From Favolaschia claudopus (lineage: Eukaryota > Basidiomycota > Agaricomycetes > Agaricales > Mycenaceae): 64,000 nt of DNA. The notes below the pieces were generated by a model. The model saw only the letters and a program-made list of their open reading frames with translations, was not told the origin of the DNA and made no database searches. The DNA lies in the NCBI GenBank assembly GCA_037176885.1, contig JAWWNJ010000037.1, positions 496,001 through 560,000 on the forward strand, given 5' to 3'. Made by a program: the position numbers and the translations under genes. Shown here one piece after another: positions 33,888-46,226 of the stretch (position 1 is the stretch's first letter; each line of letters starts with the position of its first letter).

Positions 33888-35288
33888 ATGCGACTATTCA
33901 CTGTGTCCGTTCTTCTCACCTTGATATCTGCAGCTCTCGCACGACTTTTCAAGAAACCCCCACCTGATGCGGTCGTCGTCAAACCAGGTTCCAGTGTCGC
34001 TGGACATTTTTCAAACGTTGGAGATGCTGTCAACTCTTTGCCAGCCGATGAAACCTCTCAAATAGTATTCGTCTATCCTGGAACTTATATTGGTCAGGTC
34101 AATGTGTCTCGTCCTGGGCCAGTCAAGGTATGGCGAATGTTATCTCTACTAGTACTCTGTGCCATCATATTGATAACATACACAACTCATTTAGATTATC
34201 GGCTATACCAAAAACTCCTTTGACTTTACGCAGAACACAGTCACGCTTGTACACAACGCATCGCTTGCTACTGGAGCAGGCAGCGACGATCTCACTGGAA
34301 CCCTTCGCATCCTGTCTAGCAACGTCTCTCTATTCAATCTTGACATCCGAAACGACTTTGGCGTCGCAGTCTCGAATGGTCAGGCCATCGCTCTCAGCGG
34401 ACAGGGTGATCAAATGGGTGTATATGCTTGCAGGCTGTTTTCGTATCAGGTTCGGATGAGCAATTGTGCATTGCCTCTCTTCTGACAAGACGTTAGGATA
34501 CCCTCTATACGAACGTTGGAAACCATGTCTTTCTCAAGTCGTATATCGAGGTATCGTCAGACTTTGTGACAGGGCAAAAGCTGAATTCAATAAGGGTGCC
34601 GTTGATTACATATTCGGACGCCATTCCATTGCATATTTCGAAGGAAACACGATCGCAAGCAAAGGCGCAGGCTGCATCACTGCGAGTGGTCGCCAGCTCA
34701 ACGACACGGGTATCTGTAAGTAAGAAGACTTGATCATGTTCAACCCATTTCAGTTTTCTGTTCATTTGTTAGATGTGTTCAACAACAACAAAATCATCGC
34801 CGCAAACGATGCGTTCGCGAATGTCACTGGGAATGTATTCTTAGGTAGACCTTGGGGAGGTCTGTGCTATATTGGATCTACAGTATCGTCATTGAATCTG
34901 AACTGACTATTTATTCCAGACTTCGCTCGGTACGAGGTCGAATCAAATTACGCAGGTCCCGCAAACTAACACTAGCTGTTCAGCGTTGTTTTCAAAAACA
35001 CGTTCATCACTGCCCCAGTGAGTCTCAAGTCTCGCTAATCGCTTTCAGATGACAATTAAGTTCGTAATGTTACAGCTAAACAGAACAATCTGGTCCATCT
35101 GGAACCCCGGTGACGAACGCATCGACTCTATCCTCTTTGCCGAATATAATTCCCTCGGATCTGGCGTAGCGGATGGCCAGCGAGCTAATTTTTCGACAAT
35201 GTTGACTCGCAATCAGGCGGCGCAGTATACTCTTGCGTCAATTTTGCCAAACTACCGAGATTGGGTGGACGTGAATTATTTGCACTAG
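33888..35288 (+). CDS. Pectin methylesterase (CE8), secreted
   Basis: Eight exons (33888-34127, 34195-34449, 34497-34550, 34595-34715, 34773-34859, 34920-34929, 34984-35017, 35076-35288) give 337 aa. The signal peptide is MRLFTVSVLLTLISAALA. Family motifs in order: 'FVYPGTYIGQVNV', 'GQAIALSGQGDQMGVYACR' (catalytic Gln and first Asp), 'GAVDYIFGRHSIAYFE' (second Asp), 'VFLGRPWG' (active-site Arg), 'IWSIWNPGDER', ending 'PNYRDWVDVNYLH'. The enzyme demethylates pectin in plant cell walls. Exon 6 is only 10 nt. Length is usual for fungal CE8 enzymes and all key residues are present. Confidence 0.9.
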
Positions 35289-35676
35289 GAGGATTTGGGT
35301 CGAGCGTTCTTGGAATTATGTAAAGATCGTCTTGATTCTTCTGTGTTGAAAATGCCAGATATTTTTTGTTTCTGCCAAGTACGGCCAGCAACATCGTTCG
35401 AGTTTCAACTGGACTCGATGATCATTAGTGCAGCTGTTTGGTGTGTGTTGAATTATGTCGAAATTGAGTCTTGCGGAATGAACTCAAAGCGGCAAAAATT
35501 GTGTTGCGGTCTCGTTCAGGACATGTCGTGGTAAGTAACTAGAGGTAAAATTTTCTGTCGATATTGTCACCCGTCCAGATAAGTAAGGGAGCAAAGTCCG
35601 GGTCAACAATCTCCTCTTCTGGCAGATCCTTTACTAAAGTCGCTATCAGCCAAGTCGAGGAGGGCAATTCTGGACA
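35289..35676. other. Convergent intergenic region
   Basis: About 390 bp between two 3' ends; nothing supported. Confidence 0.45.
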
Positions 35677-36267
35677 TCAACTTATAGTGCACACCGTATA
35701 GGTCGCGTAGTGGGTTGAGCTAGCGGTCGGTCGTCCAGGAACATCCACCGGATCGGTTGTCGTCCCCGCGTCCGAGGTGCTAGCACTGCGGAGCTTGAAA
35801 GTGGCCCCTGTACTGGTGATCTCTGGGATAATGTACGTCCAACAGGTGAAGAACAACGAGCTTGAGGGCGAGAGAGTTTGCTGTTGAAACGGTCAAACTC
35901 TGTGCGTTTCAACTATTTTATTCGAACAACTCACAGTGATCCTCCGCGATTCGGTCACTGTTGGAGAGCTAAGGGTTACAGTGGGCGTGCCTCCCTAAAA
36001 GGTGGAATCAAACTCCATTTTTGGTCCGAATTGTCGTCGGGGGCAGGAAAATTACACCGGAATCCCTACTCCAGCGGAATCTGTTGTCTTGCCCGCGTTG
36101 GTCTCACTTGGGTAGTCAAAAGTAATGCAGGTGGTCGTTCCAGCATCGGCCGAAGTCTGTGGCGTGATAAATCATTGAAAACTGGCAAATTTTCTGCTGA
36201 CCGTAACCGCAGCCCCACGAGCTCTGAGAGCTAGCAACGCTACAGCGACAAAAGAGGCAATAAACAT
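35677..36267 (-). CDS. Small secreted Ser/Thr-rich protein
   Basis: Four exons (36267-36202, 36156-36070, 35994-35935, 35880-35677) give 138 aa. The signal peptide is MFIASFVAVALLALRARGAA. The mature part has 'AGTTTCITFDYPSE', 'GGTPTVTLSSPTVTESR', 'SSLFFTCWTYIIPEITSTG' and ends 'THYATYTVCTIS'; it holds three cysteines. A TATAAAA lies at 36306-36300 on the gene strand, 33 nt before the ATG. No family recognised. Confidence 0.65.
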
Positions 36268-37446
36268 GACTGTCGGTCGAAGCTTGTGAGTATCCGAGGT
36301 TTTATACGCAGGTCGGAGGGTCTTGCCGATGACCGAAGACTGGATTGAGTCTATCAAGGAATATTTTCGGGAAACTGTTGTACAAATTGAATTACGGACC
36401 TGCCAAGACAGCGCTTTCGTAGTCTTATGGGTGTTGTTGGGTCGAATAGCCACATGAAAATGCGAGAATCCTGCCACTCGAGACCACGGCTACGCCATTG
36501 ACAGATTGAAGGTTTGAATCCGAGTCCAAGCTGAGAGTGGGCGCTTGAGCACTTGCAGAACATAGACCGGGTCTTGGCAATGAAACAGAACGACTTGAGG
36601 GACAATTCTTCCAATCTTTCTCCGCTAGTAAGTGGTACTAGCCCTCTGCGTCGGTGGTCTGGGAATTAAATAAAAATGTACCAGCGCTGTCACAATTCTC
36701 CGAAGCAGGTGCTTCATATCACTCATGGACACCACACCCGTTCCCGTCTGACCAGAGCAGTCACAATTTTCCAAAGCTTGCGGTCGATTCGAGGCTCTTG
36801 AGAACGATTACGAGACTAGCAGTTGGCGCAAGGATGACTGCAAACCGGACTACGTGGAGATTTTCAACTTTCAGGGTGGCTGGCGGAGTGACAAGTTGAA
36901 TTATTTCGATCTGTGCTGTAGAATGAGAGGCCAAAAGGGTTCGAGGACGACGAAGGTCTGGGAAGGACAAATGGTTTGAACAAAACTCGTGAAGGATTTG
37001 AATGGGGTTCGGAGCTCCGGTCCGATGCGTTGAACTCGGCGGCAAACCCGCGCTGACTCAAAAGGCAGTGTTAAACAGCTACTTGTGGACGCCCACCATG
37101 CCTCTGCAATGCGTTTAAGGGTCGGCGTCGTGAAGTCTACTAGCTGGCATCCTTCGTACTGTCTGGCTCTCAGGTCGACCGCTCGTGCTCAGAGTCTTGA
37201 TTCAAGAATTTTGGAGAACATTCTAAGTAGCAAGCTCGACCAAGAAATACATGTTTATTGCGCTAAAAACATACAAATGTGAGTGGTGGTAACATAGACG
37301 GTGCCTTCAATTGGCATGCAAGATTATCAAAATCATCAAGAGAGGCGGTAATGTCCTTCATATAATGTCAACCTATCCAGCAAGTGAGTTTTATGCACGT
37401 TACGAGCTGAAAGAGTCGAAGACTCTGACCGTTCATAATACCCGAG
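36268..37446. other. Unassigned 1.2 kb
   Basis: Short frames on both strands; a 94-codon minus frame (37045-36761) has no motif or splice context. A GGTTTGAATCC at about 36512 resembles a tRNA B box but no cloverleaf could be drawn around it. Confidence 0.35.
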
Positions 37447-38776
37447 TTAATCAAGCTTCAATTCCCAATCGGAACCCAAACGCGTCAATCCGTCAAAAAT
37501 TCGTCTACCTCTGAGCAAGTCGACTCGTCGCATGCCCACCCAGAATTCGTGCGACGGATTGGGGCAGGCATCGCAACGAGCTTTGAAGTGCCGCATGTAC
37601 CGCCCCATCTCGTCCGGTCCCGGCTGCTCATTGGGCCAGATGGGTTTATTGTAGGCCTGATATATCGCGTCAAAAACGTCGATGCAACGAATTCCGTCCC
37701 GTCGTGAGACCGTGATAACCCCCAGTTTCGGGCAAACAATGTTCATCTCGGTGATGGAGCAGTGGGTCGAGGCGGAAAGAATTCGATCCTCCTCAGACAC
37801 CGGAGTCATGCCCACTCCAGGTCGTCGGCGGTTCTTCAAGTTGTCGCGATTTTTCGGATCAAATCCAATATCGAAATATAGCAGGGGATCTCGCGAGCGT
37901 TTGGGGCTGCTGGTGTACTTGACCAACAACCACCTCAAAGAAATTGCTTCAGGCTTCAGGGGTTTGATGCGATGCACTGAACGCCAGTCAATATAGAGCA
38001 ATCTGGTAGGTGAATTACAACGTACAAGAAATATTCAGCTCGCTCGGGTCAACATTCAAAGGAGGTGGCGACCTCACTCGACCTGTGCTCCTAGTCAATA
38101 CCAACAAGACGACCCAAAACAAACTGGAAGGTACCTGCAACAGGAGCGGGACGCGACTGCTCTGGATCTGTTCGGAAGTAAATTTTCAATTTCTGTCATC
38201 CAAGCCCCAAGGAATCGACTCACTGCTGGATACTGAGTTGCCTCGCGTCCTAGAAGTCTTAAGAATCGACTTGGGGGGTGCACGCGCCTCTGCCGCAGGA
38301 GGTCGGTTCGATGCGGAAGCTCCAGTCCTGGTCAACGACGAAGCTGCAGGTCGGCTCGATGAGGAAGCTGCAGATCGGTTCGACGCGGCAACTCCAGGAA
38401 ACTCAGAAAACTCAGTGGCAACATGGCCTCTGCTTTCGTATCGTCCCGATGGCTGATACCCTGCGACGGACGGCTATGATCAACAACGCAGACAACAAGA
38501 GCGACAAAAAAACAAACCCGTGCTATAAGTTACCGCGGGATGGCTTTGCATCGTCGGAGGTGCCGGTTGCTCATAATTTCTTCCATAAACGTAAGTCGGA
38601 ACGGGCTGGTATACGTTTTGTGGTTGAGAAGGGCGAGAAGAGTTGCCCTGCCGAGGGGGCGAGAAAAAGGCTCGTAAACCCGGGGCAGCGGATGCTGCTC
38701 TGGGGGACGTGGCCGGAAGAGAAATATTAGGAATTCTTGGAGCATAGGGGGCAGGCATCCATTGCGAAGGATACAT
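37447..38776 (-). CDS. DUF6699-family protein
   Basis: Five exons (38776-38518, 38460-38224, 38167-38135, 38082-38026, 37976-37447) give 371 aa. The N-terminal half is disordered and Pro/Ser-rich ('SSRPSQPQNVYQPVP', 'ARAPPKSILKTSRTRG'). The C-terminal domain carries the DUF6699 signature as I know it: 'DPLLYFDIGFDPKN', 'GMTPVSEEDRILSAST', 'EMNIVCPKLGVITVSR', 'IDVFDAIYQAYNKPI', then 'FWVGMRRVDLLRGRRIFDG'. The domain is common in Agaricomycetes and of unknown function. An upstream non-coding exon is possible. Confidence 0.75.
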
Positions 38777-40553
38777 GACGATTGGCGATTAGGAGGTTTA
38801 TGAGGTATCGAGTGTTTTTTTATTGTAACGAGAATGTGGGGCAGCGATGGCAGAATTTGGAGGGAAAGGGTGATACTGGTCGTCAAAGGGATCGAGAGTT
38901 GTGTCCTGGCACCTCCAGACCTCCCCAAGTCCACAGTGGGCCCAGTTTAAACCCCACCTGTGGCGGTGGACACGGTAGAAAATCCGGCTGACATGAGGTG
39001 AGCGGCCGGGCTTCTGAACCACACGTGGGCACTTGACTTTGTGGGCGCCTGTATGAATTGCGATGATGAGGGCTGCAGATAAGCCAAGCAAATCGATCTA
39101 GCGTTCCCTGCGCTATTCCGAGCTTGTGGGATTCGTTTACCGCCACGCTGAAATTTTATAAAAATTAAGAGGGCCAATTTGAATAGATCGTCGAACGAAG
39201 GATGGCATGACTCAGGAAGCGCTACGTAGCGTAGAATGAGCGCCTATGGAGCGAAAAAGGAATATGGAGAACAGAAAGTCACGCGGGAGAACTCTCTGAA
39301 CATTATTTCCCCCAAGCTATAGCCGGCAAAACATGGGGGACAGGGAACTCTGCGCAATTCAGATGAGAGTGACAGACTCCAGAATGGCAGTTGCCAATTT
39401 TTGGTCTGACCACGGGTTCCCTGAGCATTGGTGGGCAGCCGCCACCACTTTCTCTCAGTGGTCGCCAAACTCTAGGAGAGACACTTGTGTCTCTAGCCGA
39501 TGTCAATACCCACGATCCACCTCGAGGCATGCCAGAATAGACCGGGTGATTGATAGTATCCGGATGATTTTTCCCGAGCTTGCAGGAGAAGGAACGACAA
39601 CAAAGCAAGAATCCGACTTGGCGAGCTGTCGGAATTTTGACAGGAGGGAAATTTTGGTTTGCCTGCTCTCTTGTTGAGTACGAGAATCGATTATCGTCGG
39701 TGTAAGGGAAGGACAGCTGAGTATCCGGATTCCCAAGAAAGTCAAGAAGGACCCAGAACCTCTTACGCAGGCTCACTGGAGATAGAGCCGCAGCGAGTGA
39801 AAAGCGCTTCCCCACAGACCGCCTCACGGATGAAAGCTGGGTGTTCTTCACCGCGTTGAATCCGTGTGTGCAATTAGCGGCTCGGTTGAGAGAACTACGA
39901 CTGGGTCGGCAATAGACACATTGGGGGAATTTTTAGCGTATAAGCCTTGCTTGTGTATCAAGATCCGACGCTGATGACCTTGAGGTTTCGAGATTGAGAA
40001 TGTTGCGAGGTTCACAACTTCAATTTTGCGCTTCCAATCCAGTGCGGCAAGCCGATAGACTTGACGAGATTTGGAAATGCCAGTGAACGCCTGGAAGTGT
40101 GGCCCATACCATCGATAGTACCCTGGAAATCCATGAGACAGGTTTCGAGCCTGCTGCCTTCGGAATATATGCGACGAGGAGTGGTGACCGTGTTCCAGTT
40201 TCAATGATCCAATGCTTGAGCTTGAGCGTCGAGCGAGCGGTTAATATACTCAGTTCTGTGCTAGAATAATTTTGAGCCAAAAATTCTGCTGTCGCCTAGC
40301 GATTTCAACTGTTTGCGTCAACTTCAGGTCAAGCGAGTTCATGAGAGTTCGGGACAAACTGATAAAAACGGCATATTGATGTGACGAGTTTATGTGACAT
40401 TTTGTCACGGCGCTTTTCGAGCTTTTCATCAACGTTGAACGTTGACCTGTTGAGCTTGAGAAGATGCGATCTTACTATCACTCAAGCGGGTCCACCACGA
40501 CCCACACTGTTTCTCTCGCTCATTCCATCGACTAGTTCTTCATATACTCATCA
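38777..40553. other. Unassigned 1.8 kb
   Basis: Minus frames of 182 codons (39851-39303) and 118 codons (40204-39848) lack recognisable motifs and consistent splice joins. No repeats noticed. A diverged gene cannot be excluded. Confidence 0.35.
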
Positions 40554-41201
40554 TGATGCACATAAGTGGTGAGCAGGTTATCCGTCGTCTAACTCGCTTT
40601 TCAAACCAACGCTCCGACTCCAGGCGGAATCGGAGGAGCGGGCGGAAAAGGCGAGCGACACGGCGGGGCGGGTGGGAAGGGCGGCGCGCCGGACTTGCGA
40701 TTTTTAGATTCGACCAAGCATCGAGGTAAGTCGGAATGAAACAACACTTACAGCTAAATGACTTCCTCCAAGATTCCCTCGTCAGCGACACACCTGATTC
40801 AAAACCTCGTTTCTTGATTCAAGCGGCAGGTTAATATCCCTTGACTATTATATGCTTGTCATGCGTACTGTACTAATCATCGCATATGGGGTAGGTGGCC
40901 GAGGAGGCGCAGGGGGAGCGGGTGGGCTAATGGGCGGAGCTGGTGGGGTTGGCGAGGGTGTTTCGCTGCCTGATCTCCCTCTGGAATATTTGAACAGAGT
41001 CTTCGGCCACATAGAAGGTAAGCATGCTGATTCGATTTCGCGCCGTTGCAATGAGTGCTTACTTGTGAGAATTTTGCAGAAGGTATCGGTGGAGTGGGCG
41101 GCGCGTCACCAACTCAACCAGGCAAGGACGGAGAGGGTCAAGCTACGCAGTATACCATTCCGATTCTTAGCATCCCTGAAAATGCTCTGAATCTGGATTA
41201 A
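40554..41201 (+). CDS. Gly-rich collagen-like repeat protein
   Basis: Five exons (40554-40569, 40624-40725, 40773-40829, 40895-41017, 41080-41201) give 139 aa. The three largest each carry a Gly block joined to a non-repetitive spacer: 'GGIGGAGGKGERHGGAGG', 'GGRGGAGGAGGLMGGAGG' with 'GVGEG', and 'EEGIGGVGGASPTQPG'. All four introns lie in phase 1, so exons could be added or lost without frame change. There is no signal peptide. Similar small Gly-rich genes are frequent in mushroom genomes; the function is unknown. Confidence 0.7.
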
Positions 41202-43535
41202 GCCGTCCCAGACCCAAGCTAGTTTCACCAGACGCGGAGGCAGCTATTCTGACCGCGGACAGGTTCGACGTAGCGCTATTGTTAATTGCGCGCAGCGAGC
41301 TTTGAGTTTGATACTCTAGCTATTGATTCCATATCTATCTTGGTACCGAGCTGCTGCCTGGCCTCATCATTTTTGCTGAGTCTCGCTGAGCAGAATTCAG
41401 AGTTCAATTTGTTGACAACGTCTCGCCGCTTGCTTCCTGTGAGCTTCGGTCCACACAGGCCCGGGCGTAGCAAGGCTTCGATCAAGTTTGATTGCTTGGC
41501 GCACAAGAATTAAAACAAAGATTGTCGCGAATTCCCAGAGGTGTGTAATCCGGCGTTATGCTTTACTCGATGTCATTTCACCCCTCCGTTCGGTGTCCAT
41601 AGCTATAATTATTGCGACAGCAATCATCGGCGAATGGGACTATGCATCCACGGTTCGTGCGCACACCTAAAATCCCTACAGCTTACGAAAATTGAACAGA
41701 CACGACCATGAAACCTCTCCTGACTCCCCATGACATAGCTGTCTTTCTGGGTCTTGATCGGTCTTCGAGCGACTTGAAACCGCCCACGTTCCAATAACTG
41801 TGGCCGCTATCGCCGATCTGTATTGAAGGGGTTTTTCCTAAGTTCCAAATCGCTCCGGCTTCTGGGCTGCGTCTGTAAAAATAATCCTGGCAGTGACTAG
41901 TTCTCCTCTGAATCGTTGAAAGAATCAAGTTGTAGCGGTAGATCTTCGATCCCACGGAGGAAATTCGCCGGGACTCCCTCAGAATCTCCGCCTCCTGTAA
42001 GCCTCGTCTTTACTTACCATTAGTTCTTCCTTGCTGACCGCCACATTTTGAGCTAGCGTCGCTGGTCTTCAAACCTACGACTGCCACAGTACAAATATAC
42101 CACTCCTTCGTACAAATATACCTCTCCGACAAGTTTTGCTGCCCTTGGCTGTAGCACCCGCTGCCCACTCGCTGCCCGCAGCCGATTGTCGCGCAACTTT
42201 CTTATTGGGTGAGGGCTGAATATAGCGCTCGCACGGACCTCTTCGATCTATTATCGGCAACTGCCACCCTCTGCCACCAGCGTGTAGATTCGTGCGATAC
42301 TCAGGTCATTCGGTCCGTCAGGAAGCAAGTTTCAATGGCGGGCGACACGACGAAGACAATGGGTCCTTCCCACAGCATCCCAATGTCTTGTATTTCTTAT
42401 TCGTTTGAGAGCCTTTCAATGGCCGCCCTTGTTTTTCCATTTGAGGTCGAGTGCAAATGTTGTCCGCCATACCCTCCACGCTGACAGTCATTCAAAAGCC
42501 AGACAACTTATCGATAGCGACATCGTTCACAGCGTCGATGCTCATCGCAGGATTGTCGCTGCGAGATACCTTGGCGCTATGGAGCATCTTTTGATGCGCT
42601 GTCCTCATTGGGGGCAAGAGGTGTGAAAACGCAAAGCCGAAAGCCCGAACTGATGCGTGCCCTTGCCTACGAATCACGATGTTTGCCCTTGCGCATGGAA
42701 CTCGGGGGGTTTTGGAACGGTTTCAGAGCGTCTCCAGGCGTCTCCCGGACAAGAGACGCACCGAGCCCAGTATCCCACCCTAACAATCCCACCAAGAAAG
42801 ACTTGTTTTTTTTGGCTCCGCGGGACATTCTACAAATCCAATGCATATGTCTGAATCTGAAAACAGGAGGATTGCAGTTCGACAGTGGCAGACAGCTCCT
42901 CTGCATCGCTGTCGTTCTCGATCTGGTAAAAAACCTGATCCATCGTTCGTCCTTGCTCTTATATTTCGCCTCTTAGTGTTCTTGTCGGGGCATATTTCCC
43001 CAATCGTTCGTACAGATAACGCAACTCAGAATAAGGTTTTCTCCGCTTCGGTGGATATTCTCTTGTGCCTTGTTCTCATTTATACGGTAACCTTAGTTAC
43101 GTGTTGCCACTTAGCCGACCCACACGGTCCTCGACGTCATTCAGATGCATCTTTTGCTGCTTGACTTGTGGATTGTACGCAAACGAATCTTTTGCAAGGA
43201 GCGCAAGAGCAAGAAGATAATTGGGCCTTTTGTTCCCGGTATCTGCGAATTGTGTGCAGAGAACCATCGGATCTATTGCAGACAAATAGGAACGTCGATA
43301 TCACTGATCGAGATATTGCGCTTCCATCTCCTTTCGGTGACGACTTATATTCTGAATCTCTGATGAGAGAAAATCTGTTTGCCGGGTTTTTGCCGGGAGA
43401 ACGGCATTCGCTCTCTCCCTCCTCCCACCACAAACGCTTGGGTTCCCTTCCGACTGTCGCCTCTGCGCGACCTCCACATTCGTTTAACGCCAATCCAGCA
43501 CACTGGCCTAACCCTCAAATCCGCCACGATTTATC
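41202..43535. other. Unassigned 2.3 kb
   Basis: No supported gene. Plus frames at 42608-42976 and 43168-43668 and a minus frame at 41955-41683 were read without finding motifs. The right end is probably the 5' leader and promoter of the SH3 membrane protein. Confidence 0.35.
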
Positions 43536-45542
43536 ATGCATTCTCCTCGCAATTCTCGCCATCGTGCTCGTCGTGATTCCATTCGAGCAGGAGTCCTTGC
43601 GCGCGATAGCCTTCTCGCACCCGAAGAACGAGGTCTCCTTGGTCTACCCGTCACCGTACCCATACTAGATGGACTCGGCAATCTACTGACAGGAAACACC
43701 GCTACGACTACCCACACAACTACTCCGTCGACTCCTTCGACAACAGCTAGCAACCCGGGACCTTCCAGTACTGCTGGCTCTGGTAGTGGTTCGGGTGGTG
43801 GTAGCTCCAGCGGCGGCGGTTCCAGCGGTGGAAACACGGGATCAGGCTCAGGTTCGGGCAACGGCTCTGGCAATGGTTCTGGTGATACAGGAAACTCTGG
43901 ATCATCAAATGGCTCTGGATCTTCAGGTTCAGGCTCTTCCGAAGGATCGTCAAACAACGGTTCTCCCAACGGTTCGCCGTCTCACAGCGCCACTGGGTCA
44001 GGGTCCGAACCTTCCGGAGCTGCAGGCAGCAACAATTCGGATGATTCGTCGAACCCCTCCCACTCCGGTACGGGTGGTGTTCTGGCCGCCGCGGGGCAGA
44101 CCCCAGGTGGTAAAGATGATGATCCTCTTCCCACCGGTCCCACCAGCGTCGTCGTAACTGGCGGCAAGACCATGACCGTCATTGGCAGCGTGACGTACCC
44201 CAATGGTATTCCCACGCATACCAGCAGTACGACGCAGACCGGCGCTGCTGGAAACGGCGGTGATGGATCGAACAATACACCAGCGCCCAGCGGCTCTTCT
44301 GGGAAGCACGGTGTCCCCACATACGTCGGGGCTATCATTGGCGTTCTTGGCGGCTTCGCGCTCATTTTCCTCCTTGTCTTCTGCATCCGCAGGCGTGCGG
44401 TCAACAAACGTGCTGCCAGAAAACGGTGGTGGTCGAGCGTCGTTGCCTCTGGTGCCCAGTCCGATACGTGGTCTGGTCGCGAGAGCGGTGATGCGACTAT
44501 TGGCAACGCCTCATCAGCTAGGAGCATACGTTCTAGCTTTGGTACTACCTTTGACCACAGTACGCCTCGATCTTATTTTTCGAGCTAAATGGGTACTCAA
44601 TATTTTTACAGGCGAGTTCTCTATCACTTTCGATGATAACCCTCCCGCGCTGCCGGCCATGGTAGAGATCCGCGGCGGACCTGCCACCGTTCCCAAAGGC
44701 GATCTCAGCAGTTCAGGAAATGGCCAACCACTATCTCCGATCTCCCCCATCGCACCTAATTCTCCCTCCCTTCCCATCCCCCTCCTCGTATCCATTGAAA
44801 ACTCCAACATCTACTCCGATGCCAATCGTCGTTCATCGACGGGTAGCAACACGAGTGCTCAATACCTTAGCTATGACCGCGAAACCGGCGCATCGAACCA
44901 CCAGTTGCTCACACCCGAGGCCTCCACCCCCATGTCCGTGCGCCCCTTCTCTCCCACCGAATCCTTCGCCTTCCCCGCGCCTCCTCGCGAAAATCGCTCC
45001 AGCAACTGGACCTTCGGCACACCTTCCCCTCACCCAACAGCCACCGAGATGGTGGTCCCTCAAATTACCGAAACCCTCGTGCCGAGTCCGCCCCACACCG
45101 CTACATACTCAGAAAATCCCTTCGCCGACGCCTTCTCTGTACCTATTGCTGCAAGCACTGCGACTGCCGAGTTCGATGCGGTCGAGACCATCTGGCGGCC
45201 GTTTGAGCAGACGCTGCAGGATGAGATGACCGTCCTTGCGGGCGACAAGGTGAAGGTGTTGGCCGTCTACGATGACGGCTGGGCTATGATCGAGCACGTT
45301 GGCATGGGCAAGGGCAAAGCGAAGGCTGAGGACGGCAAGCCCAGTGTAGGCTTGATACCCATCGACTGCATGCGCAAGGCGGAGGTCGTCCTTCTTGGCC
45401 GCAAAAAGAGTGTCCTCAGTGGACGCAACTGGGTATACCGCGATGGCCGTTTAAGGTCCGTCGTACACTCTACCAGACCACGCTGCATAACTGACCCCTT
45501 CGTAGGTCTCATACCCCAGTTCATCATTCCCATCCATCTTAA
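43536..45542 (+). CDS. Mucin-like single-pass membrane protein with cytoplasmic SH3 domain
   Basis: Exons 43536-44559, 44612-45455 and 45506-45542 give 634 aa. A short N-terminal region (MHSPRNSRHRARRD) is followed by about 180 residues almost wholly Ser, Gly, Thr, Asn and Pro, then a Thr-rich linker. One membrane segment near residues 267-290 ('VGAIIGVLGGFALIFLLVFC') is followed by the basic stop-transfer 'IRRRAVNKRAARKRW'. The cytosolic part is Ser/Pro-rich and ends in an SH3 domain: 'ETIWRPFEQTLQDEMTVLAG', 'DKVKVLAVYDDGWAMIEHV', 'SVGLIPIDCM'. The layout recalls Fus1- or sensor-type surface proteins, by inference. No classical signal peptide is visible, so the start may be wrong. The last 37-nt exon is tentative. 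Confidence 0.75.
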
Positions 45543-46226
45543 GACTTCTGTTGCATTTATTCACCTCCTCATATACGCTCTCTGACTGATAAGCAACTAA
45601 GTAATGTAAATTTGATATACCCGTGCTTGCGAGCCAAGGCTCCTTGGCCCGGCTCATCCTTTGCATGTTCTTTCGTTTTTTGCCCTTCTTCCCGCCTTGC
45701 GCGCCATTCGATCTTTAAAACTTAATCGTCGTCGAGAACCCTTCGTACGCTGGCCAACACTTTACATGTAGTCTTGTGCGCTCGACATATTATTATGAAC
45801 TTTGGCTGCTTGGCGGTGATTATAGTGGTTCTAGACATTCCTTCCATGTACCTGCTTCTGTATCGATTTTAGTTTGGTACCATGGGCATTGCAATCAATA
45901 TATGTAGCTATTAAAGCTGTGTACACTCGTTGGCGTACTTCGGTGCCTTCAGGTGTCTTCCAAGTTTTGACACCGTGACAATCAACTTCTTCCAGGCGTT
46001 CCTTCGTCGTCCATTGGTGCACAGTGCCACGAGAGTTCAATCAGTCGATTGCGGGACGCAATTCGCAGCTGGCAGCTGGAGCCTGGCGCAATCGTACGAT
46101 CACACTATTATCGCTAGCTAGGCTCCAAGTCGCCTTCGGCATGCCTAAAGACGATGTCTCATCGGTTCTCGCGTCACTCTAGCGACTTGTGGACAAGTGT
46201 CGTTAACTCTACTAGTATAATCGTCG
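45543..46226. other. Convergent intergenic region
   Basis: About 680 bp, A/T-rich in places, with no supported ORF; it holds the 3' ends of the SH3 gene and the F-box gene. Confidence 0.45.

Noticed and set aside
36490..36530. tRNA-like B box (GGTTTGAATCC)
   Set aside because: No matching A box or cloverleaf could be drawn on either side.
43508..43969. Minus-strand Pro/Glu-rich frame over the SH3 gene
   Set aside because: It is the complement of the Ser/Gly repeat codons of the plus-strand gene; repeats of GG(T/C)TC(T/A) automatically give Pro/Glu on the other strand.
44203..45585. Single 460-codon plus frame through the SH3 gene
   Set aside because: It reads across the intron 44560-44611 in a different frame at its start; the spliced model gives continuous membrane and cytosolic domains.
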